This document shows, piece by piece, positions 1 to 8,928 of a stretch of DNA of 64,000 nucleotides. This stretch comes from Vibrio sp. ED004 (GTDB taxonomy: Bacteria > Pseudomonadota > Gammaproteobacteria > Enterobacterales > Vibrionaceae). The stretch covers positions 1,736,001 through 1,800,000 of the forward strand of contig NZ_CP066150.1 in assembly GCF_023206395.1 (NCBI RefSeq), in the 5' to 3' direction. The stretch's first letter is position 1. Each line of letters begins with the position of its first letter. Position numbers and translations under genes: made by a program. Under the pieces are notes generated by a model, which was given only the letters and a program-made list of their open reading frames with translations, was not told the origin of the DNA and did not search any database.

Positions 1-303
1 ATGGACGTAATAATGAGTAAAGTCATTCTACAAGGGCATATTCTCGTACCTGACAACGACCTAGAAGCGGTCACACAAGCGTTGGTTGTTCATAAAGAAC
101 TTACACTGTCAGAACCCGGCTGTATCGTGTTTCGAGTCAGTCAAAGCACACTTCAACCGAATCGCTTTGAAGTTTACGAGGAATTCACGAGCCGTGATGC
201 GTTCGAAGCCCACCAGCAACGCGTCAAAGTTTCTGAATGGGGTAAGATCTCAAAGAACGTAACTCGTCATTATCAAGTCACCGACGTGACCACACCACAA
301 TGA
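1..303 (+). CDS. Antibiotic biosynthesis monooxygenase (ABM) domain protein
   Basis: A 100-residue protein with the single ferredoxin-like ABM fold found in YgiN-type quinol monooxygenases and related small oxygenases. The visible pattern is a VILQGHILVP strand, a central EPGCIVFRVSQS segment and the FEVYEEFTSRDAFEAHQ block that is typical of the family. The length fits one ABM domain. The window opens on an ATG, but a second ATG at base 13 (MSKVIL) is an equally good start, and the true start could lie upstream of the window. Its stop overlaps the next gene by 4 bases, so the two are probably co-translated. The substrate cannot be told from the sequence. Confidence 0.75.
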   Translation: MDVIMSKVILQGHILVPDNDLEAVTQALVVHKELTLSEPGCIVFRVSQSTLQPNRFEVYEEFTSRDAFEAHQQRVKVSEWGKISKNVTRHYQVTDVTTPQ

Positions 304-854
304 CAGACCCGTTAGCCCCACGTGTCATCACATTGATCAAACAAGATCTCTTGCGAATGCAGGTATTAGAGTGTGTATCTCAACTGGAGTTACCACAATG
401 CTATGTCGCCGCTGGTTTTGTGAGGAATCGAGTCTGGGATCACCTACATGGTTTTGACTCCCCTACACCACTCAATGACATTGATGTGATCTACTTTGAT
501 CGCAATGACACCTCTTACGAATCCGCTATTCGATACGAAGCCCAGCTTCAAGAGAGGTTACCTGAGCTCAACTGGCAAGTTCGTAATCAAGCCAACATGC
601 ACATCAGAAACAAAGACAAGCCTTACCAAAGCTCATTAGATGCGATGAGTTACTGGCCTGAAAAAGAGACCGCCATCGCCGTAAAACAAAACCGCGATGG
701 AAACATCGAGTGTATCTCGGCTTTTGGTTTAGAAAGCTTATTTGATTTGAAGATCACGCCGAACCCCAATCGCCGCAGAGACGTGTTTGACCAACGAGTT
801 CAATCTAAAAACTGGCTAACTCACTGGCCTAAGTTAACGGTTGGAAACAGTTAG
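300..854 (+). CDS. Nucleotidyltransferase family protein
   Basis: A 184-residue protein resembling the COG3575-type nucleotidyltransferases. The N-terminal part carries CYVAAGFVRNRVWDHLHG, then an acidic NDIDVIYFD block that would supply the metal-binding aspartates of a polymerase-beta-like fold. The C-terminal part has a GLESLFDLKITPNP stretch common in these proteins. The ATG overlaps the stop of the preceding gene (ATGA arrangement), so the two probably form one operon. The role is not established for this family. The family assignment is fairly secure, the biochemical function is not. Confidence 0.7.
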   Translation: MTDPLAPRVITLIKQDLLRMQVLECVSQLELPQCYVAAGFVRNRVWDHLHGFDSPTPLNDIDVIYFDRNDTSYESAIRYEAQLQERLPELNWQVRNQANMHIRNKDKPYQSSLDAMSYWPEKETAIAVKQNRDGNIECISAFGLESLFDLKITPNPNRRRDVFDQRVQSKNWLTHWPKLTVGNS

Positions 855-1042
855 CGAATGACCAAAATTAGTTATTGACCAAAGCCAGTCATTGGCACCA
901 GTTAACTGGCCGTCGAATTCACAGCTAAAACCATTGACTCAAAGTCCAATCAGATCGAACATGCTCCACCTGTTAGCTTAGTAACTCATCAAACGCGCAC
1001 GGCCGCTAACTGCTGCACACCTCGTCATACAGGGTAACGACC

Positions 1043-1480
1043 ATGAACCAACAATACATGTTGCAAGCTCTTGAAGCTTCGCGCCAAGCCCTACCTGATT
1101 GCCAACCAAACCCGCCTGTGGGATGTGTTTTGGTGAAAGACGATAAGGTGGTGTCGGTTGGGTACACACAAAAAGTCGGTGGGAATCATGCCGAGGTCGA
1201 AGCACTGAATAGATATGACGACGGAACGGATGGAACAATGGAAGGCGTTACCGCTTACGTAACTTTAGAGCCCTGCTCTTTTGTTGGCAGAACACCCGCT
1301 TGCGCCAATACCTTGGTCAAAGCAGGTGTAAAACACGTCGTCGTTGCCATGCTAGACCCAGATCCGCGCAATAATGGTCGTGGTGTAGCGATACTCGAAT
1401 CGCACGGCGTGAAAGTGGATATAGGGCTATGCCAAGCACAAGTGAGCGCCTTTTTAACCCCTTATCTTGGTAAGTCTTAA
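1043..1480 (+). CDS. Cytidine/deoxycytidylate deaminase-like protein (RibD N-terminal type)
   Basis: A 145-residue zinc-dependent deaminase domain. It shows the HAEVEAL motif (zinc-binding His and catalytic Glu) and PCSFVGRTPAC, which supplies the two zinc-binding cysteines in the form seen in the diaminohydroxyphosphoribosylaminopyrimidine deaminase half of RibD. The PNPPVGCVLVKD segment near residue 22 is also RibD-like. No reductase half follows, so this is a stand-alone deaminase rather than full RibD. It lies apart from any riboflavin genes in the window. It may be a RibD paralogue or a deaminase of another pyrimidine-like substrate. Confidence 0.8.
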   Translation: MNQQYMLQALEASRQALPDCQPNPPVGCVLVKDDKVVSVGYTQKVGGNHAEVEALNRYDDGTDGTMEGVTAYVTLEPCSFVGRTPACANTLVKAGVKHVVVAMLDPDPRNNGRGVAILESHGVKVDIGLCQAQVSAFLTPYLGKS

Positions 1481-1497
1481 CTCTAAAACAGCCAATG

Positions 1498-1950
1498 CTA
1501 GCTTAGTTTCACTCGGTAAAGCGGGTTGACTGGCTTATCGACAAAATACGACCAAATATGATCGTAGACGGCATGTTGGTTAGGGAACGGCGCGAGCGCT
1601 TTCGCTTCATCTAAACTACACCAGCGGTACTCTGTGTGTTCGTCATTCAGTTCAATCGCTTGGTTGGGCGGACATACAACCGCAAACACTGGGATTAGCT
1701 CAATGACGTTCACGTGCGCCTCGTAAAACTGCTCCAGAAACTGCGCATTGTATAAGTCTTTGACTTTAATCTGTGTCTCTTCTTCAAACTCACGAACAAT
1801 AGCCTGCCAGCCTGTTTCACCAGCTTCAATCGAGCCTGCGACATGGCACCAAAACTCGCCTTTCACACGCTTCATTAATAGCATTTTCGTTTGTCCGTCG
1901 ATCTCAGAAATTGCGACACCGGATACAATCGAAGTATTGAGTGGAATCAT
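1498..1950 (-). CDS. NUDIX hydrolase
   Basis: A 150-residue protein with a near-complete Nudix box: GSIEAGETGWQAIVREFEEET matches the GX5EX7REUXEEXGU layout, with the REFEEE core that binds Mg2+. The remainder fits a single Nudix domain of the NTP-pyrophosphohydrolase type. It would hydrolyse a nucleoside diphosphate linked to another moiety. The substrate is not identifiable. It converges on the deaminase gene, with 17 bases between the two stops. Confidence 0.85.
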   Translation of the reverse strand: MIPLNTSIVSGVAISEIDGQTKMLLMKRVKGEFWCHVAGSIEAGETGWQAIVREFEEETQIKVKDLYNAQFLEQFYEAHVNVIELIPVFAVVCPPNQAIELNDEHTEYRWCSLDEAKALAPFPNQHAVYDHIWSYFVDKPVNPLYRVKLS

Positions 1951-2235
1951 AACGTTACCTTAGGTTGAAAAAGAGGGCGGCAAGGCTACCACCCTTCGTT
2001 TATGAAGTTGTCTTCTATGATTAAAAACGAGACGTCACTCATCAATTTATGACTATCAAGTGCAACTGCTGAGGCTTATATGTCTAAGAACAGCCTTTGT
2101 ATCCAGTCATTGAGCGATTCTTATTTGAGGCGCATTTCGATAAAGAGTAGAATCGCCGCCTTGTACTGTGTTTAAGCTCTCAAAGCATACACCATAGATC
2201 CACAGCCATTTATCACCATGAAGTAAGACGACAAT

Positions 2236-3948
2236 ATGCACTCATCAAAACCAACGCACGACTCAGAAAACAGCCACACACCTGAGCATTGCTTCACTCG
2301 TTTCCAACAGCCAATCGAGTCATATTCGTTGCCAGAGCGTTTCACCTTCCCGTTCTATTATGAACCGCACCCACTGTGTGAAATCGCCTCGCACCAGCTT
2401 CAACAATACCTAGAAACACAAACCGATTGGCAACATGACTTCGGACTCGAATCTGACGCCGGTCGCGGCAAGATGTTTGGTGTGTTGTTAGTAAGAAGCC
2501 CAGAAGGTGAGCTGGGGTACTTCTCTGCTTTCTCTGGAAAAATCGCCGACCAAAACCTACTGCCACATTTTGTGCCGCCCGTATTCGACATGTTAAGCAG
2601 CGACAGCTTTTTCCATCAAGACACGGCTGACATGATGGCTGTGAATGCGAAATTTAAAGCGCTGCAAGTCAACACTGAATACCTCGAATTGTGTGAGCAG
2701 TTAGCACAGCAGAAAGCACAGGCAGAACAAGAGATAGAAGCGCAACGCTTGTTGATTATTGAAGGTCGAAAAACGCGTAAAGAACAACGTGAACAAGGTA
2801 AAGAAAACCTTGATGAGCAAGCTTTCGAACAGCTAAATAATGATCTAAACAAAGCCAGTGTTGCCGACAAGAATCAGCAGAAATATCTTAAGCTCAACTG
2901 GGAACAAACTCTGAATGAGCTTCAGGGCAAAGTTGACGTATTTACGACTCAATTAGGTGAACTCAAAGAACAAAGAGCACATATTTCTCATCAGCTTCAA
3001 CATAAACTGTTTTCACAATACGCTTTCCAAAATGCGGAAGGCAATGTCGAAGACCTTAACCAGATATTTGAAAACACGCCAAACAAGATTCCACCAGCAG
3101 GTTCTGGCGAATGCGCTGCGCCAAAACTTCTGCAATATGCGTATCTGAATGGCTATGAGCCACTGGCACTGGCTGAATTTTGGTGGGGCCGTTCACCGAA
3201 GTCTGAAATTCGCAAACACAAGAAATACTACGCCTCTTGCCAAAGCAAATGTGTACCGATTTTAGGCCATATGATGAAAGGTCTAGAAGTCGATCCCAAC
3301 CCATTGCTAGAAAACCCAGCAGAAGGCAAAGACCTCGATATCTTGTTCCAAGACGATCACATCGTTGTGGTACACAAACCAGCCGGTTTCCTATCTGTAC
3401 CGGGCAAAACCATCAAAGATTCGGCCTACACTCGCGTTCAAGAAATGCATCCTGATGTTGAAGGCCCATTTGTGATTCACCGTTTGGACATGGCGACCTC
3501 TGGCATTCTGATATTCGCGCTTACACGACGTGCGAACAAAAGCTTGCAGAAGCAGTTCATTACTCGTGAAGTCGAAAAGCGATACGTAGCAATGATTGAA
3601 GGCGTTCTAACGGAAGATGAAGGTTATGTTCGCTTGCCATTACGTGGCGATTTGTACGATCGTCCTCGTCAGATTGTCTGCTTCGAACACGGCAAGCCAG
3701 CTGAAACCAAGTGGGAAGTGATTGAGCGAAACCAAGAAACAACCACGGTTTATCTGCACCCAAAAACTGGCCGTACGCACCAATTACGCGTTCACTGTTC
3801 ACACGAAGAAGGGCTTAACATGCCTATCGTTGGTGACGGCTTGTATGGCAACAAAGCAGACCGTCTTCACCTGTACGCTGAAAGGCTTGCGCTGCATCAC
3901 CCTGTCACCAAAGAGTGGATGGAGTTCCAGTTTGACGCAGAGTTCTAA
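2236..3948 (+). CDS. RluA-family pseudouridine synthase with long N-terminal extension
   Basis: A 570-residue protein. The C-terminal third, from about residue 365, is a RluA-type pseudouridine synthase: DLDILFQDDHIVVVHKPAGFL, then the catalytic-Asp motif HRLDMATSGIL near residue 417, and KTGRTHQLRVH further on. It would isomerise uridines in rRNA or tRNA. The first 330 residues are unlike the usual S4-domain architecture. They contain a long Gln/Glu-rich, probably coiled-coil stretch (about residues 150-250) and two Cys residues near 330-340. RluA is normally about 220 residues, so this is a long variant. The gene is monocistronic. Confidence 0.85.
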   Translation: MHSSKPTHDSENSHTPEHCFTRFQQPIESYSLPERFTFPFYYEPHPLCEIASHQLQQYLETQTDWQHDFGLESDAGRGKMFGVLLVRSPEGELGYFSAFSGKIADQNLLPHFVPPVFDMLSSDSFFHQDTADMMAVNAKFKALQVNTEYLELCEQLAQQKAQAEQEIEAQRLLIIEGRKTRKEQREQGKENLDEQAFEQLNNDLNKASVADKNQQKYLKLNWEQTLNELQGKVDVFTTQLGELKEQRAHISHQLQHKLFSQYAFQNAEGNVEDLNQIFENTPNKIPPAGSGECAAPKLLQYAYLNGYEPLALAEFWWGRSPKSEIRKHKKYYASCQSKCVPILGHMMKGLEVDPNPLLENPAEGKDLDILFQDDHIVVVHKPAGFLSVPGKTIKDSAYTRVQEMHPDVEGPFVIHRLDMATSGILIFALTRRANKSLQKQFITREVEKRYVAMIEGVLTEDEGYVRLPLRGDLYDRPRQIVCFEHGKPAETKWEVIERNQETTTVYLHPKTGRTHQLRVHCSHEEGLNMPIVGDGLYGNKADRLHLYAERLALHHPVTKEWMEFQFDAEF

Positions 3949-3975
3949 GGGCTCTCGTTAATACCAAACTTTCAT

Positions 3976-4007
3976 TAGGGGAGCCTACGCCGTTTTTGGT
4001 TCCCCTC
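3976..4007 (+). terminator. Weak hairpin after the pseudouridine synthase gene
   Basis: AGGGGAGCC pairs with GGTTCCCCT (one G-T pair) across a 12-base loop, just downstream of the stop codon. There is no clean T run afterwards, so it may be a weak terminator or an mRNA end-stabilising hairpin. Confidence 0.4.
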
Positions 4008-4145
4008 TTCATTCCCCCATTATTCTATCTCTCTTGTTTCCCCTACCTCTTTCGGATATATCTCCACGCTTATTGCACTACATCAAGGTTCACTTTCTTG
4101 TGAAGAGTAGGATGCCCCTCTTCTTCTTTCCTTGAGGCCTTTGAT

Positions 4146-4526
4146 ATGTCATCAGCTGCTTTGAATTTACAATCCAATACACAAGCTCCTTCAATGATCG
4201 CACCTCAAGCACTAAGCTTGAAAGCACTTCCCAACAAGAAGCCAGACTTAAACTCGGCGATGTTGAATCTCATCGAAGAAGTAAAAAACGAACTCCCTCT
4301 TTACGAGTCAGAGACGTTTATCTGTGGCCCAAAAGGTAACTGCTCTGGTTGCTCTAAGAAATTGCTAGAGATGGTCGACAGTGAGTTAATGTACTGGGAA
4401 CACAGTATTTCAATCGGTCAAGGGCCAAACTTCGAAGAACTGCGTCGTTTTGGTAAACTATGTAGCAGCGTGAGACGCGGTTTAGAGCGCAATGGCTTGG
4501 TAGAAAAGCGCCCAAGAAAAAGATAA
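4146..4526 (+). CDS. Hypothetical protein with a CGPKGNCSGCSKK cysteine motif
   Basis: A 126-residue protein I do not recognise as a named family. The first 30 residues are low in charge and look disordered. The core, about residues 40-110, begins SAMLNLIEEVKNELP and contains a compact cluster of three cysteines in ICGPKGNCSGCSKKLLEM, then an LCSSVRRGLERNGLVEKRPRKR tail with a strongly basic end. The cysteine spacing could bind a metal, and the basic tail could touch nucleic acid. Both ideas are inference. Translation probably starts at the ATG after the CTTGAGGCC stretch. It stands alone between two unrelated plus-strand genes. Confidence 0.6.
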   Translation: MSSAALNLQSNTQAPSMIAPQALSLKALPNKKPDLNSAMLNLIEEVKNELPLYESETFICGPKGNCSGCSKKLLEMVDSELMYWEHSISIGQGPNFEELRRFGKLCSSVRRGLERNGLVEKRPRKR

Positions 4527-4772
4527 CAAACTGATTCACAACGACTACAATCTATCGCTCAACATTACAATCTAATCGATTCACTAACTGGTTGAACTCA
4601 TTGGCTATAAGAGTGATAATATTTTGTAATACAATTGAGCAGTCAGACAATATCCCAGAAGCTTTCGCCACCTTCTTTAGCGAATCTATCCTTCATGTCT
4701 GACGTGCCTACGCCTTCTGAAACACAACATCACATCCATTAGAAACCTTTTCTTGGATAACGGGGAGAGACC

Positions 4773-5969
4773 TTGAAGAAACCACAACCAGTACTGGGTA
4801 AGACCGGTATGCTATTTTTCCTCGTCATCATCAGTGCGTTTCCTCCATTGACCATCGACCTGTATTTGCCAGCACTTCCGCAAATGGTTGAGGTGTTCAA
4901 TACCGATCAATCGATGGTCAACCTAACCCTAAGCAGCTACTTCGTTACCTATGCTGTAGGCCTGTTATTCTGGGGACCACTCAGTGAAAAATTTGGCCGC
5001 AAACCTATCCTATTGATTGGCTTAGCAAGCTATATGGTCGCGAGCGTGATATGCGCAATGACCAACAGCATCGAGCAATTGATTGGCGCTCGCGTCTTCC
5101 AAGCGTTTGCAGGCAGTGCCATTACGGTTATTGCCACCGCCATTGTGAAAGATCTTTATGAAGGTCGAGAACGCGAAAAGATCATGGCGACCATCATGTC
5201 ACTAGTGATCATCGCGCCAATGGTCGCGCCCGTATTTGGTGCCTTCCTACTGAAAATCGCGTCTTGGAGAATGATGTTCGTCACTCTCGCGATTTTTGGT
5301 GCGTTTGCCTCAGTATTAGCGTTCTGCTATCGAGAAACGCTCGAAACCAAGTACCAAGGTTCCATGTTCCGTTCATGGGGAAGAATGGGCGTGGTCATGA
5401 AAAACCGCTCGTTCGTCAAGCTACTGGTTATTTTCTCTATCACGCCGATGGCACTGATGGGCTTTCTGGCTGCCGGATCTTATATCTGCATCAATGACTT
5501 CGGGCTAACAGAACAACAGTTCAGCTACGCGTTCGCATTCAACGCATTGTGCGCCTCATTCGGACCAACCATTTACATGAAGTTGTCCTATCGAATGCCA
5601 GTTCAAAAGGTCATTACAGGGTGTTTTGCTCTACTGGCGATCGCCGGAATCTTCACTCTGACTGTTGGTGGCTTATCACCTTGGTTCTTTGCTTTCATCG
5701 CAGCCCCTGCCACTTTAATGGCCATCATAATGCGAGTACCCGGCACCAACTTAATGCTGAACCAACAAGATCACGACACAGGCTCTGCAGTTGCACTGAT
5801 TCAGTTCTTTAGCATGATCTGTGGCTCGCTAGGCATGGTCTTAGTTTCAATCCGCCCAGACTCGCTGATTGAAAACCTTGGCTTTATCCAATTATCCGTC
5901 GGCACCTTAGGTGGCTTAATGTGGCTAATGGTTAGAAACAAAGAGTATGTGACGACGAAACTGAATTAA
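4773..5969 (+). CDS. Bcr/CflA-family drug efflux MFS transporter
   Basis: A 398-residue inner-membrane protein with about twelve hydrophobic segments. The N-terminal signature PPLTIDLYLPALPQM and the loop GPLSEKFGRKPILLIG (MFS motif A) are typical of the Bcr/CflA drug:H+ antiporter group, which exports bicyclomycin, chloramphenicol or other amphiphiles. I place the start at a TTG preceded by GGGGAGAG at good spacing. No ATG is better placed. The gene is followed by a strong intrinsic terminator. The substrate is not predictable. Confidence 0.85.
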   Translation: MKKPQPVLGKTGMLFFLVIISAFPPLTIDLYLPALPQMVEVFNTDQSMVNLTLSSYFVTYAVGLLFWGPLSEKFGRKPILLIGLASYMVASVICAMTNSIEQLIGARVFQAFAGSAITVIATAIVKDLYEGREREKIMATIMSLVIIAPMVAPVFGAFLLKIASWRMMFVTLAIFGAFASVLAFCYRETLETKYQGSMFRSWGRMGVVMKNRSFVKLLVIFSITPMALMGFLAAGSYICINDFGLTEQQFSYAFAFNALCASFGPTIYMKLSYRMPVQKVITGCFALLAIAGIFTLTVGGLSPWFFAFIAAPATLMAIIMRVPGTNLMLNQQDHDTGSAVALIQFFSMICGSLGMVLVSIRPDSLIENLGFIQLSVGTLGGLMWLMVRNKEYVTTKLN

Positions 5970-6001
5970 GGTTGTTCAAGTAACCTCAATACCAAACACG
6001 A

Positions 6002-6030
6002 AACCGCCCACTTGGGCGGTTTTCTTTTAG
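6002..6030 (+). terminator. Intrinsic terminator after the Bcr/CflA gene
   Basis: AAACCGCCC pairs with GGGCGGTTT around a four-base loop and is followed by TTCTTTTA. It lies 33 bases after the stop codon and 30 bases before the convergent MFS remnant, so it probably acts on both strands. Confidence 0.8.
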
Positions 6031-6058
6031 GTTTAGCCTCAAACACGTTCACTCACTA

Positions 6059-6933
6059 TCAACAATCTGCTTTCGATAGTTCGTTCTGTTCTGGCTCATT
6101 TTCGTGGGCAGACAAATTCGGAATCAACAAGGCAGCGGACACAGCAGTGAACATCCCGACCGCTAGTACCAAGAACATCACTGTAAACCCTGCTGTTGCT
6201 GAGTAGACAGAAGAAATAAGCCAATAGGCAATTGGCGCGGTGCTGAAGCTCAAGGTGTATTTCAGTGCATAGATTCGAGATCGCCACGCTGGGGCTGAAT
6301 AATGCCCAATCAACCAGTCGTTAACGGGGATTTGCGCATAGGTGCTAAGCATCAGCCCCATAAACACCGGAATAAGCCACCAACCCTGTACTATCGTTGC
6401 TAGAAGCAAAAACACCAACTGGCAGCCCGTAATCAACACCAACAGCTTTTTAACCGCCATCCGCTCAATCAGTTCTCCAATCGACAGCTGAATGAAAGCA
6501 GCACATACAAAAATGAACGTCGTCAGAGCTCCTGAGAAGCCAATTGATGAAGTTAGTTCTGTATTCAACACCTTAGGCAGAGATGTTGTTGTGGTTTGAA
6601 AAACAAGACCACCGACAAAAGCTATCAATCCAATACAGACGATTAGACGAGCAATCTTATTTGCAGCTAATCCCTGCGCTTTGTCATTCTTTTTCACCTT
6701 GCGCTGGCAGGATTTTACGTCATACACAAAGCAGTACACGACGCCCACCAAAATACAGGCAACGCCGGGGAGAATGAATGACAGCCTCCAAGAAAATGTC
6801 TGTGATAAATACGCAGTCACTACTGCCGCTAGCGCTAACCCCAGATTGCCATACAAGCCATTAACGGCAATCGCTCTACCCGTTTTTTCGGAAGAACCAA
6901 AAACAAGTGCAGTGCCAACGGGATGGTAGATAG
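6059..6933 (-). pseudogene. 3' part of an FSR-like MFS transporter gene cut by an IS66-type element
   Basis: This encodes the C-terminal 288 residues of a major facilitator protein, entering at IYHPVGTALVFGSSEKTGRA, the HPVG-containing segment typical of fosmidomycin-resistance-type (Fsr) transporters. The first 110 residues lie at 8513-8842. Joining the halves at the shared 8-bp sequence (6926-6933 and 8513-8520) keeps the frame exactly (ASIY then HPVG) and gives a 398-residue protein, a normal MFS length. Apart from the insertion I see no frameshift or stop, so the disruption looks recent. The divergent AraC-type gene at 8929 probably regulated it. Confidence 0.88.
6926..6933. repeat. 8-bp target site duplication, left copy
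   Basis: GTAGATAG lies directly left of the element and again directly right of it at 8513-8520. Eight bases is the usual duplication length for the IS66 family. Confidence 0.9.
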
Positions 6934-8512
6934 GTAAGTGTTCACCAAACCCTATTGACACAAAAAGTGTGACATTACGCACTTGATCCCACTTTTAGTA
7001 TTGAGTGATCCTTCTAGGAAGCCATCATAGTTTCATGACTAGAAAAAAAGCACCTAAATACCAAGAAGCACCACCTGAAGTCTCGGATTTGAATGAGGCT
7101 AAGGTGCTTATTGATGAGCTGTGGGAACAGCTCCGACATTATGAAGATAAGCTAACCACTAGCTCCAAAAACTCTTCAAAATCTCCTTCATCAGACAATC
7201 CTAAAGATCGCCATGACCGGAAAAAGTTGAAAGCTCTGGTGGTCGCAATTCGAGAGGAGCTAAACAAGGCCACACAGGGCATCAACGAAAGCTCTCACCG
7301 TTAAAGAAAACGGATGTCATTATTGACTGTTTCCCTGAAACTTGTCCTTGCTGCGCTCAATCTGACATTGAGGTACAAGGTGGGCCATACTATCGCCATC
7401 AGGTCTTCGATATTCCAAAACCCACTGTCGATATCACCGAATACCGTTTGTTTTCAGGTCAATGTCGGCACTGCAAAGAAACCGTAAAGGCTCAAAAGCC
7501 TGACGATGCATCTCAAGGGATTATAGGGCCGAACTTATTAAGTTACATTGGGGTTCTTGCGGGGCAATATCACCTCAGTGTTCGGAAAATCCAATCACTG
7601 CTCAAAGAAACCAGCTTGGCACAACCTTTTCGGTCGGCGCGATTAGTGAAGCGCAAACGAAAGTCGCTTCAATGTTAACGCCATTGCATCAAGCGATAAA
7701 AAGGCGTTAAAGAAAGCGCCTTTGATTCATGCTGACGAAACCTCTCATCACCGAAATGATGAAACGAGCCTGCGTTGGTGTTGGTTAGTGGCAAGTGATG
7801 ACCTTGTCTATGAACAAATACTCTATTCGCGCTCGACCTCCTCAGCGAAAAAGGTCATTGATGAAGACTATGCAGGCATTGTGGTGAGCGACCAGTGTCC
7901 AAGCTATAACTGGATAGCCGCAGACCGTCATCAGTTATGTTGGGCACATGTGAAGCGCAACCTTCAGCAAATGGCGGATTATAGTGGCGGTGGCCACACT
8001 GCTTATATTGGTAAACATCTTTGTTTGTTAACGAACGCCATTTTCCATACTCGGCATCGTTATGAGCAAGGTGAATTGGATTATTCACTGTACTTGCGGC
8101 GAATGCACAGGCTACAAAAATCGTTCGATCATTGGTTGAGCAAAGGGACAGATGTCATGGTCAAGCGGTATCGGGGCCGATGCAAGTTACTGCTCAAACA
8201 TAGAGAGAGCTTGTGGGTTTTTCTCAAGAAAACATCAATCCCCTTAACCAATAATGAAGCTGAACGATGTATTAGAGGTTTTGTCATTCAAAGGAAAATC
8301 AGCTTCGGAACGACCTCAGATGCAGGCGATAAATTCCGTAGCCGTATTCATACACTTATCGAAACCTGCAAAAAGCGCGGTCTATCAGCAATGTCAGTTC
8401 TGAGTGAAATCATCACTTCTGTTGTTGAGAAGAAACCGTACCCGAACGTTTTTAATCTGTAGTATCGTTCCTCTCAGTCATGAGAAGTCAAGTTGCCTTG
8501 GTGAACGGTTAC
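6934..8512 (+). mobile_element. IS66-family insertion sequence, tnpC-only (ISBst12-like) layout
   Basis: The element is 1579 bp long. Its ends are imperfect inverted repeats: left GTAAGTGTTCACCAA, right (minus strand) GTAACCGTTCACCAA, beginning with the GTAA typical of IS66-family ends. The flanking 8-bp duplication GTAGATAG confirms both boundaries. It encodes one transposase related to TnpC. There is no room for the TnpA and TnpB proteins that many IS66 members carry, which fits the shorter ISBst12-type subgroup. The transposase frame is broken in three places, so this copy as written would not encode an active enzyme. Confidence 0.9.
7035..8462 (+). pseudogene. IS66-type transposase (TnpC), three single-base frameshifts
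   Basis: Reading across three frames gives one transposase of about 475 residues. The N-terminal part starts MTRKKAPKYQ and runs into a KQGHTGHQRKL segment. A zinc-finger-like CPCCAQSD...CRHC region follows, then the DDE core: HADETSH supplies the first Asp, VVSDQCPSY the second, and NNEAERCIRG the Glu. The frame drops by one near 7221-7225 (A5), near 7616-7617 (TT) and near 7698-7702 (A5). Adding one base at each place restores a continuous protein. Either this copy is dead, or these are sequence errors in a repeated element. Confidence 0.85.
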
Positions 8513-8842
8513 GTAGATAGAGGCAAACAAACCGATAACACACAGGCCAACGCTAATTTGAAAAACATCTTGGGTAAACCCAGTAGCAATAGCTGCTGTA
8601 CCTGTCCCAAAAAAGAATGCCTTCATTAATCCTGTGCGACTCCAATAGTCGGCAAGCCAGCCTACGGGTAAAGACATCACGCCATAAACGATCATTGCTG
8701 CACTGCCTACACTCAAAAGCTCGGCATAGCCCATCCCCCATTCTAAATGCAACGTCAGCACGGCACTTGGGAAAATAAGCAAAACATAATGATTGAGGCC
8801 GTGGCCAAGATTGAGAGATAACGAATTGAGTAAACGCTTCAT
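8513..8842 (-). pseudogene. 5' part of the interrupted FSR-like MFS transporter gene
   Basis: This encodes the first 110 residues (MKRLLNSLSLNLGHGLNHYV...), including an LGHGLNHYVLLIFP segment and the motif-A-like loop LPVGWLADYWSRTG. The open frame runs on 13 codons into the IS before stopping. The original start and promoter are kept, so a short membrane peptide could still be made. Its partner is at 6059-6933. A divergent AraC-type regulator starts 86 bases away. Confidence 0.88.
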
Positions 8843-8928
8843 GATAGAACCTTATTAATCGATGACATCAGAAGTTTAACTGTCTATGATTTGTCTCATA
8901 GACCACGATAAGACAATCTTTTACTCAA

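Noticed and set aside
978..1238. Minus-strand frame of 86 codons opposite the deaminase gene
   Set aside because: Shadow of a gene with clear zinc motifs; no independent start site or family.
7221..7702. Programmed -1 frameshifting as explanation of the split IS66-type transposase
   Set aside because: Three shifts would be needed, the site near 7616 is no slippery sequence, and TnpC of this subgroup is normally one frame. Single-base losses explain all three.
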